From contig CALFXW010000184.1 in the NCBI GenBank assembly GCA_937957805.1, positions 1 through 18,857 on the forward strand: a stretch of 18,857 nt of DNA, read 5' to 3'. A program made the translations under genes and the position numbers. Positions 13,049 through 18,857 of this stretch are shown in pieces. Each line of letters opens with the position of its first letter. The first letter of the stretch is position 1. Under the pieces are notes generated by a model that saw only the letters and a program-made list of their open reading frames with translations, did no database searches and was not told the origin of the DNA. Source of the stretch: an uncultured Sphingopyxis sp. (GTDB taxonomy: Bacteria; Pseudomonadota; Alphaproteobacteria; Sphingomonadales; Sphingomonadaceae).

Positions 13049-14404
13049 ATGCGTGACAGGACGGACGATGCACAGGGCGGCGGCGCGCAGGACGCGCAGC
13101 TTTGGTCCGACATCGCCCGGCAATTGCGCCGCGACATTGGCGCGCGCAGTTTTGACCAATGGGTAAAGCATGTCCGTTTCCAGAGTCTGGATGACAATGG
13201 CACGCTCCTCACCCTTGTCGCGCCCAGCGCCTTTACCGCCCAGCATATAGAGGAACGTTTTGGCGACCGGCTGCTGCTGATCGCGCGCGGCCATGCACCC
13301 GCCATCGCGCGCGTGCGCTTTGTCGCGCCCGCAGCGCCGCTCAGCGTCCATGCGCCCGCGCGCACCATGGCACCGCCCGCCGCGCGGCCGATGGTCGATC
13401 CACGGCTTAATTTTGTGCGCTTTCTGATGGGCAAGAGCAATTTTTTTGCCGCCAGCGCCGCACGGCGGATGGCAGCGGCAGAACGCCCGCAATTCCACCC
13501 GCTCTATCTGCGCGGTGAAACGGGGCAGGGCAAAACCCACTTGCTCCACGCCATCGCGCAGGCGACGCTCGAACGTGATCCTGATGCCTGCATCATCTTG
13601 ATGTCGGCGGAAAAATTCATGCTCGAATTTGTCGCGGCGATGCGCGCCAATGATGTGCTGTCGTTCAAGGCGCGGTTGCGCGCGGCAGATTTGCTCGCCA
13701 TCGATGATTTGCAATTCATCATCGGCAAAGAATCGACGCAGAGCGAATTTTTGCACACGATCGATGAAGTTTTGGCATCGGGCGGGCGGCTGGTGGTCAG
13801 CGCCGACCGTTTGCCGCACCGGCTCGACGGGATTGAACAGCGCCTCCTGTCGCGGCTCGCGGGTGGGCTGATAGCCGATATTGACCCGCCGGAAATGGAA
13901 TTGCGCGTCGCCATTTTGGAAGCCAAGGCCGCCGAATTGGGCGCCGATGTGCCCGCCAGTGTCATCGACTGGATTGCGCAGCATTTTCCGCGCAATGTCC
14001 GCGAATTGGAAGGGGCGCTCAACAAATTGGTCGCGCATGCCGCGCTGACCGACAGCGCCATCGAACTCGACAGCGCGGTGGCAAAATTGTCCGAAAGCGC
14101 CAAGGGGTCGCGCGCGCGCATCACCATAGAGGATATTCAGCGCGCGGTATGCGCCCATTACCGTATCGACAAAAATGCGCTGCTGTCCGACCGCCGGGTG
14201 CGCACATTGGCCCGGCCACGTCAGATTGCCATGTATCTGGCCAAGGAATTAACCCCGCGCAGCTTTCCCGAAATTGGGCGGCGTTTTGGCGGGCGCGACC
14301 ATTCGACGGTGATTCACGCGGTCAAAACCATCGAAAATCTGCGTCAGAATGACGCGGACATCGACACCGATATCCGCCGCATCCACCGCGCGCTCACCGC
14401 CTGA
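13049..14404 (+). CDS. dnaA: Chromosomal replication initiator protein DnaA
   Basis: The 451-residue protein has the four-part DnaA layout. Domain I spans about 15-85 (LWSDIARQLRRDIGARSFDQW), then a Pro/Ala linker. The AAA+ domain has Walker A GETGQGKTHL (156-165), Walker B LLAIDDLQF (215-223), the box VII region RLLSRLAGGL (265-274) and sensor 2 RNVRELEGAL (315-324). The C-terminal DNA-binding domain ends in the DnaA signature KELTPRSFPEIGRRFGGRDHSTVIHA (399-424; central part FGGRDHST). It opens oriC with ATP and loads the helicase. The ATG at 13049 is chosen; a TTG six codons upstream is in frame. It follows rpsT, a known alphaproteobacterial neighbour, and converges with the lipoprotein gene 20 bp beyond its stop. 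Confidence 0.97.
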   Translation: MRDRTDDAQGGGAQDAQLWSDIARQLRRDIGARSFDQWVKHVRFQSLDDNGTLLTLVAPSAFTAQHIEERFGDRLLLIARGHAPAIARVRFVAPAAPLSVHAPARTMAPPAARPMVDPRLNFVRFLMGKSNFFAASAARRMAAAERPQFHPLYLRGETGQGKTHLLHAIAQATLERDPDACIILMSAEKFMLEFVAAMRANDVLSFKARLRAADLLAIDDLQFIIGKESTQSEFLHTIDEVLASGGRLVVSADRLPHRLDGIEQRLLSRLAGGLIADIDPPEMELRVAILEAKAAELGADVPASVIDWIAQHFPRNVRELEGALNKLVAHAALTDSAIELDSAVAKLSESAKGSRARITIEDIQRAVCAHYRIDKNALLSDRRVRTLARPRQIAMYLAKELTPRSFPEIGRRFGGRDHSTVIHAVKTIENLRQNDADIDTDIRRIHRALTA

Positions 14405-14424
14405 TCTGCGCTCGATACCGTCGT

Positions 14425-15117
14425 TCAGCGACGCCGTTCGGGCGGGGCAACCGTAATCCGCACCGTTTCGCCATTATTGCCGGGAAAGCCAGTGAACATG
14501 GCGCTGACCAAATTGGGCACCAGCACGGTCAGATCGTTGCTGCGCGAAGCCGCTTCGGCGGTGCCTTCGAACAATCGTTCGCCCGAAGCGTTGCGCGTGA
14601 TGACGAGGTTGAGGCCGCTTTTATACACGGTATAGCTGCGCACATCGTCATAATCGCCAAAACCCGATCCCCATAGCCATGGGTCATAGAGGCCATAGGC
14701 ATAGCGGTATCCATTGGGGGTGCGGATAATCACCGGGCGGCTGTAAAGGCCAAAACGACCCCAGCCCGGCCCCCAAAATGGGTCATAGGCGCCAAATCCG
14801 GGTGAACGCACGACGCGTTCGCGCCCTTGATCAACCCCATAGCCCAGCGAAATCTGCATATCGGCATTTTCACCCGGCGCGGCGGCGCGATAGCCGAGCC
14901 GCGTCATTTCAGCGGCAACCAGCGCGGCATAATGGCCAAATTCCAGCCCACCGCGATTGGCAGGGTCGCTGGCGACGATGGCAAAGCTTTGCCCCGTGGG
15001 TGCGGGCATGGCCTGAAAGCGCGACACATCGGCACGCAGCGCGGGCGCGGCACAGGCAGCCAAACTGCCCAGCGCCACAGCGGCGAGGGTGGTTTTGATC
15101 CAATTTTGCGCGCGCAT
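14425..15117 (-). CDS. DUF4136-like putative lipoprotein
   Basis: The 230-residue protein starts with a basic N-region and a hydrophobic stretch ending in a lipobox LAAC (C22), so it should be lipid-modified and held in an envelope membrane. The mature part has FAIVASDPANRGGLEF, a YAALVAAEMTRLGY helix, and strands around MQISLGYGV, in the style of DUF4136 lipoproteins. The middle is rich in Gly, Tyr and Trp (YDPFWGPGWGRFGLY). Function is unknown. I prefer the ATG at 15117 because AAGGA lies 7-8 nt upstream; the ATG at 15123 would be too close to that SD. It is flanked by dnaA (convergent) and trpS (upstream, same strand, 131 bp gap), so it is probably expressed alone. Confidence 0.85.
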   Translation of the reverse strand: MRAQNWIKTTLAAVALGSLAACAAPALRADVSRFQAMPAPTGQSFAIVASDPANRGGLEFGHYAALVAAEMTRLGYRAAAPGENADMQISLGYGVDQGRERVVRSPGFGAYDPFWGPGWGRFGLYSRPVIIRTPNGYRYAYGLYDPWLWGSGFGDYDDVRSYTVYKSGLNLVITRNASGERLFEGTAEAASRSNDLTVLVPNLVSAMFTGFPGNNGETVRITVAPPERRR

Positions 15118-15149
15118 GACCATATCCTTTACCGATGCCTGACGGGGTG

Positions 15150-15165
15150 GGGCGCTGATGCGCCC
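15150..15165 (-). promoter_or_regulatory. Hairpin in the leader of the lipoprotein gene
   Basis: GGGCGC-TGAT-GCGCCC is a perfect 6-bp stem with a 4-nt loop, lying between the trpS stop and the lipoprotein start. It lacks a T-tract in either direction. It could cap the trpS transcript or sit in the lipoprotein leader; its function is unknown. Confidence 0.35.
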
Positions 15166-15248
15166 TGCTGCATTATGCGCTATTTACCGCCGCTTGGCAG
15201 CCAAAATATGCGCGCCGCGCGCTGAACAACAGTTGAACGCGCCGCGTT

Positions 15249-16253
15249 TTAGCGCACCAGACCGAGTGCTTTATATGCCGCATCCAATGTCGGGACGGCG
15301 AGCGCGCTCGCCCGCTCGGCACCCTTGGCCAAAATGGCGCGCAGGGCCGCCTCATCGCCGCGCAATGCACAGAAACGCGCGTTTATCGGCGACAGGCTGG
15401 CAACCAGCACATCGGCGAGCGCGGGCTTGAAGCTGCCGAAACCCTGTCCGGCAAAGCGCCCCAGCACGGCATCGCGACTTTCCCCGCTGATCGCCGCAAA
15501 AATGCCGATGAGGTTCGCCGCCTCTGGCCGCCCGGCGAGTTCGGCGACATTGTCCGGAATCGGCAGCGGGTCGGTTTTTGCCTTTTTCACCTTTTGCGCG
15601 ATGGCATCTGCATCATCGACAAGGTTGATGCGGCTCATATCGCTGGGGTCGGATTTGGACATTTTGGCGCTGCCGTCCCGCAGGCTCATAATCCGCGCCG
15701 CCTCTGCCGGGATGATCGGTTCGGGCAGGACGAATGTTGCCCCGAAACGTTCGTTGAAACTTTGCGCAATGTCGCGCGCCAGTTCGAGATGCTGTTTCTG
15801 ATCCTCCCCCACCGGGACATGCGTTGCCCCATAGAGGAGGACGTCGGCAGCCTGTAACACTGGGTAGGTAAAGAGCGCGGCGGACGCACCATCGCGGTTT
15901 TTGCCTGATTTATCCTTCCACTGGGTCATCCGGTTCAGCCAGCCCATGCGCGCGGTGCCGCTCAGCAACCATTGCAATTGACCATGCGCGCCGACCTGCG
16001 CCTGATTGAACAATATCGCGCGATCAGGGTCGATGCCGCAGGCGACGAGCGCGGCGGTCATCTCCAGCGTCGCCTTGGTCAGTTCAGCCGGGTCGTGCGG
16101 CATGGAAAGCGCATGCAGATCGGCAAGGAAATAGAGCGCATCGCCCCCCTTGGCCGTCACATCATCCTGCATTGCCACCCAGTTGCGGATCGCGCCCAGA
16201 TAATTGCCAAGGTGCAGATTGCCGGTGGGCTGGATGCCCGAAACGATACGCAT
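15249..16253 (-). CDS. trpS: Tryptophanyl-tRNA synthetase
   Basis: The 334-residue class I synthetase begins MRIVSGIQPTGNLHLGNYLG, with the HIGH-equivalent GNLHLGNY at 11-18 and KMSKSDPS at 197-204. The middle block TARMGWLNRMTQWKDKS is typical of bacterial TrpRS. It charges tRNA-Trp with tryptophan in the cytoplasm. It starts only 6 bp after the murJ stop, and those six bases read CCCCCC on the coding strand, so there is no SD; translation presumably relies on coupling to murJ. Adjacent murJ-trpS is a common pairing in alphaproteobacteria. Confidence 0.98.
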   Translation of the reverse strand: MRIVSGIQPTGNLHLGNYLGAIRNWVAMQDDVTAKGGDALYFLADLHALSMPHDPAELTKATLEMTAALVACGIDPDRAILFNQAQVGAHGQLQWLLSGTARMGWLNRMTQWKDKSGKNRDGASAALFTYPVLQAADVLLYGATHVPVGEDQKQHLELARDIAQSFNERFGATFVLPEPIIPAEAARIMSLRDGSAKMSKSDPSDMSRINLVDDADAIAQKVKKAKTDPLPIPDNVAELAGRPEAANLIGIFAAISGESRDAVLGRFAGQGFGSFKPALADVLVASLSPINARFCALRGDEAALRAILAKGAERASALAVPTLDAAYKALGLVR

Positions 16254-16259
16254 GGGGGG

Positions 16260-17849
16260 TTAATCCGTCTTTTTGGGTTGGCGGCGCAGCAGCGACGATA
16301 GTTCGGAAAGCCTGTAGGTGCCGAGGAGGAGGATGGCGAGCGCATAGATGATGCCGCCGCCCGCCACCAGCGCGCCGAGCCACAGGATGCGGCTCCACAA
16401 ATCACCCAGCAATTGGGCATCGAGCCTGTTGCCCAGCCACCACAGCGCCCCGCCCATGGCGATGCTGGCGATCAGCATCCGCCACGCCTTTGCCTTGAAA
16501 CGCGCATCGAGCGCCAAATGACCGCGCCGATGCAGCGTGACATAGAGCAGCGCGACATTGACCCATGCGGATATGGCGGTGGCGAGCGCCACCCCGACAT
16601 GCGCCAACGGCCAGATGAGGATGAGGTTGCCGATCAGATTGACCAGCATCGCCCAGAGCGCGAGGCGCACCGGCGTCTTGGTGTCGTGGCGCGCATAAAA
16701 GCCGGGGGTCAGTACTTTGATGAGGACATAGGCCGGGACCCCCAGCGAAAATGCGGCGAGCGCACCCGCCGTTCCCAGCGCATCGGCGTTGGTAAATTCA
16801 CCATGCTGAAACAGGCCGCGCACCATCGGCAGCGCCGCGACAATCAAGGATATGGCGGCGGGCAGCGCCAGAAATAGCGCCAGTTCGAGCGCGCGATTTT
16901 GCGTCGCATGCGCCGCTTTCCCATCCGCCCCGCCGATCTGGCGCGACAGGGTGGGGAGGATGGCAGTGCCCACCCCGATGCCGATCAGCCCCAGCGGCAA
17001 TTGGTTCAGCCGGTCGGCATAATAAAGGTAACTGACCGCCCCTTGCGGCAGGTAACGCGCGGCAAGGCTGGTGGAGATGAGGAGGTTGAACTGGATCGCC
17101 CCCTGCCCGATGGCGGCGGGCGCAATGAGCGCAAGCATGCGTTTCACGTCCCCGGTCAGGCGCGGCACGCCGGGGCGCACCCCCATGCCCGCCTGCCGAC
17201 AGGCAATTGCCAGCCAGCCCAGTTGCAATACACCCGACACAGTGACCGCTATCGCCTGTGTCACCGCCGTATCGACCGCATTTTGCCCCCTGAAAAACAG
17301 CAAAGCGGCAATCATGCAGATGTTGAGCAAAATGGGCGCGGCGGCATTGACCCAGAAACGCCCCAGACTGTTCAATATCCCGCCGAGCAGCGAGACGATG
17401 GAAATCAGGGCGAGGTAGGGAAAGGTGATGATGGTGAGCGTCGTCGCCAGCGCGAATTTTTCCGGGCCGCCATCAGGAAAACCGCCGGTCATCGCCCAGA
17501 CAATCGGCGCGGCGGCAAGCATCATCAGCCCGGTGAAAATGACCAGAAAGGGCAGCAGGACGGACAATATCTGCGCCGCAAAATCACGCGCAGCGGCAAG
17601 GCCGCGCCCCTCCGCCTCGCGCTCCCCCTCCGCCAGATGGCGGTTGAACATGGGGACAAAGACGGCGGCAAAGGCGCCTTCGGCAAACAATGCGCGGAAT
17701 AAATTGGGCAGCCGCCACGCGATTAAAAAGGCGTCGGCGGCCATGCCCGCCCCGACATAGCGCGCCATCAACATGTCGCGCGCCATGCCGAGGAAGCGGC
17801 TGACCAGGGTCAGCCCGCCAATCGTCGATACATTGCGGACAAGGCCCAT
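16260..17849 (-). CDS. murJ: Lipid II flippase MurJ (MviN)
   Basis: The 529-residue, highly hydrophobic protein has about 14 membrane segments and the MurJ N-terminus MGLVRNVSTIGGLTLVSRFLGMARDM (positions 17849-17772), then DAFLIAWRLPNLFRALFAEGAF, the most conserved block, with the Arg residues of the central cavity. The later YYADRLNQLPLGLIGIGVGT and TPGFYARHDTKTPV are also family-typical. It moves lipid-linked peptidoglycan precursor across the inner membrane. It lies 32 bp after secB and directly before trpS, so secB-murJ-trpS is probably one transcript. The SD is weak. Confidence 0.97.
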   Translation of the reverse strand: MGLVRNVSTIGGLTLVSRFLGMARDMLMARYVGAGMAADAFLIAWRLPNLFRALFAEGAFAAVFVPMFNRHLAEGEREAEGRGLAAARDFAAQILSVLLPFLVIFTGLMMLAAAPIVWAMTGGFPDGGPEKFALATTLTIITFPYLALISIVSLLGGILNSLGRFWVNAAAPILLNICMIAALLFFRGQNAVDTAVTQAIAVTVSGVLQLGWLAIACRQAGMGVRPGVPRLTGDVKRMLALIAPAAIGQGAIQFNLLISTSLAARYLPQGAVSYLYYADRLNQLPLGLIGIGVGTAILPTLSRQIGGADGKAAHATQNRALELALFLALPAAISLIVAALPMVRGLFQHGEFTNADALGTAGALAAFSLGVPAYVLIKVLTPGFYARHDTKTPVRLALWAMLVNLIGNLILIWPLAHVGVALATAISAWVNVALLYVTLHRRGHLALDARFKAKAWRMLIASIAMGGALWWLGNRLDAQLLGDLWSRILWLGALVAGGGIIYALAILLLGTYRLSELSSLLRRQPKKTD

Positions 17850-17881
17850 CGCTTAGTGTCCGGGCCTTGGCGCGGGGTTGC

Positions 17882-18448
17882 TCAAGCGGTGCCGAGCGGT
17901 TCGCCAACCGCGGCTGCCGCTTCGTCCTGCTGCGCCTGCATTGCGGCTTGCTGCTGGAGGAACAGGCTATGGAAATCAATGGGTTCGAGCAACAGCGGCA
18001 TGAAACCGCCGTCGCGCACCGCATCGGCAATCACCCGGCGGGCAAAGGGAAAGATGAGGCGCGGGGCTTCGGCCAGCATGAATGCCTGCACCTGATCGGC
18101 AGGAACATTGCGCACGCCGAACAGGCCCGCATAGGTGAGGTCGATGACAAAGCTGTCGCCTTCATCATGTTTGGCGACGATGTCGATTTTGATCGCGCTT
18201 TCATAAACATTTTCGGCAACGACATTGGTGCCAATGTTGAACTGCACGTCAATTTGCGGCTGCGACGTCCATTGGTAACAGGTCGGCGCATTGGGATTTT
18301 CGAACGAAAAATCCTTCACATATTGCGAAATCAGACCAATGGCGGGGCCGGTGTCCGCACCATTGCCCGCGCCGGTTATCGCCGCCGGATCGATGCCGGG
18401 GATGGTGACATTGTCGCTGTTGTCATTGTTCTGGTTTTCGTCGGCCAT
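17882..18448 (-). CDS. secB: Protein-export chaperone SecB
   Basis: The 188-residue protein has the SecB core: IGLISQYVKDFSFENPNAP, the VQFNIGTNVVAENVYESAIKI strands, YAGLFGVRNVPADQVQ, PRLIFPFARRVIADAVRDGGF and PLLLEPIDFHSLFLQQ. An Asn/Asp/Gly-rich N-terminal extension of about 38 residues and a Gln/Ala-rich tail make it longer than the Escherichia coli protein, as in other alphaproteobacteria. SecB tetramers hold precursors unfolded and deliver them to SecA. AGGAAG lies 11 nt before the ATG at 18448; longer in-frame starts run into repeat DNA. Confidence 0.97.
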   Translation of the reverse strand: MADENQNNDNSDNVTIPGIDPAAITGAGNGADTGPAIGLISQYVKDFSFENPNAPTCYQWTSQPQIDVQFNIGTNVVAENVYESAIKIDIVAKHDEGDSFVIDLTYAGLFGVRNVPADQVQAFMLAEAPRLIFPFARRVIADAVRDGGFMPLLLEPIDFHSLFLQQQAAMQAQQDEAAAAVGEPLGTA

Positions 18449-18635
18449 GGCGGCGGTAACTTCCTGTTGTTGGACGGGTTGGCGACCGCGCCGGAACGCG
18501 GCCTTTCCATTGCGCGCGCCCCTAGCAGTCAGCGCCGCGCCGCGCAATGGGGCGGCACAAAACCGCAGTAAATGGCGCTGCTTCACACCTGATGCGCATG
18601 GCATTTGGGTAGTGCCCGACGGGGTTGGCCGCCGA

Positions 18636-18712
18636 TGTCTCGACTTCGCTCGACATGAACGTGGGGTGGGTGTGCATTCCCTTATCCGTTCGTGTCGAGC
18701 GAAGTCGAGACA
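18636..18712. repeat. Inverted pair of 25-bp repeats (REPIN-like)
   Basis: The left arm (18636-18660) contains TCTCGACTTCGCTCGACATG and the right arm (18688-18712) is its reverse complement over 25 bp with one mismatch (GTTCATG/GTTCGTG). Each arm is itself partly self-complementary (TCGA...TCGA). The core GTCGAGCGAAGTCGAGAC is, from memory, a frequent intergenic repeat in sphingomonads. Confidence 0.88.
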
Positions 18713-18790
18713 TGAACCGCATATTTGGTTCGCGCCAAGCCGCCTCAAGCGACTTCGCCGCCAAGATGCTGCGCATGGGGCCATGTCATC

Positions 18791-18857
18791 GTGCTCCGGC
18801 CTATGCAGGGGGAGCTTAACTGTGCTCCGGCGTATGCAGGAGGAGCTTAACTGTGCC
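18791..18857 (+). repeat. 31-bp tandem repeat running off the window end
   Basis: Two 31-bp units (18791-18821 and 18822-18852) start GTGCTCCGGC and end GGAGCTTAACT, differing at two positions. A third unit begins at 18853 and is cut by the window end. Each unit can fold with the CTCC-x-GC/GC-x-GGAG pattern and matches the single element at 3685-3710. Confidence 0.88.

Larger units (their letters stand above)
18449..18857. other. Gene-free end of window upstream of secB, with repeats
   Basis: About 410 bp without a credible gene. The first part (18449-18635) should hold the secB promoter, but I could not fix one by eye. It then carries an inverted pair of 25-bp repeats (18636-18712) and a 31-bp tandem repeat starting at 18791 that runs off the window. 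A 64-codon plus-strand open frame across 18625-18819 is read through these repeats and is not supported. Confidence 0.75.

Noticed and set aside
12803..14158. A 451-codon minus-strand open frame opposite dnaA.
   Set aside because: dnaA is unambiguous on the plus strand, and the antisense product is Arg/Gln-rich without known motifs.
14419..14433. CGTCG-TTCAG-CGACG hairpin between dnaA and the lipoprotein gene as a terminator.
   Set aside because: The stem is only 5 bp, it overlaps the lipoprotein stop, and no T-tract follows on either strand.
18625..18819. A 64-codon open frame near the window end.
   Set aside because: It is read through the inverted repeat pair and the start of the tandem array, a common false gene in REP DNA.

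Overview
The window is GC-rich chromosomal DNA that reads as an alphaproteobacterium of the order Sphingomonadales (Sphingopyxis or Sphingorhabdus-like; inferred from protein style and gene order, not from a database search). The clues are the ubiE-ubiB-coaBC-dut order divergent from mutM, rpsT directly before dnaA, a SecB with an Asn/Asp-rich N-terminus, and several kinds of short palindromic intergenic repeats. There are 17 genes (16 protein genes and one tRNA), nearly all housekeeping. I see no phage, transposase, CRISPR array, defence island or biosynthetic cluster.

Layout. Positions 150-224 hold tRNA-Gly(GCC) on the minus strand. Positions 472-2006 hold a two-gene plus-strand operon: a YbbN-type thioredoxin/TPR protein overlapping by one base a stand-alone LON substrate-binding-domain protein. 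Positions 2023-3291 (minus) hold a UbiH/COQ6-family flavin monooxygenase. Positions 3292-3895 form a 600-bp gene-free gap packed with at least four kinds of repeat. These include two inverted REP pairs (REPIN-like); the arms of one of them also carry canonical G-quadruplex motifs. Positions 3896-6061 hold a carotenoid-cleavage-type non-haem iron dioxygenase (minus) divergent from a TetR regulator (plus), a likely regulator/target pair. This is the one locus that looks accessory.

Positions 6058-11336 are one long minus-strand run read as ubiE, ubiB, coaBC, dut, a MoeB/ThiF-family E1-like gene and a MAPEG-family membrane protein. Gaps are 3-70 bp, with stop/start overlap at coaBC/dut. It joins ubiquinone synthesis, coenzyme A synthesis, dUTP removal and sulfur-carrier activation. 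mutM (11385-12197, plus) diverges from it across 48 bp. rpsT follows with its own promoter candidate and a clear intrinsic terminator, then a 450-bp dnaA leader region, then dnaA (13049-14404). A DUF4136-like lipoprotein gene converges on dnaA. The rest is a minus-strand run of secB, murJ and trpS (protein export, lipid II flipping, tRNA-Trp charging), and the window ends in another repeat-filled gap.

The three ubiquinone-related genes (ubiH-like, ubiE, ubiB) lie within 9 kb. The most interesting non-coding parts are the 3.3-3.9 kb repeat cluster and the dnaA leader, which has four GANTC methylation sites and a long stem. I did not find a convincing new multi-gene system, and the findings are scored to reflect that.
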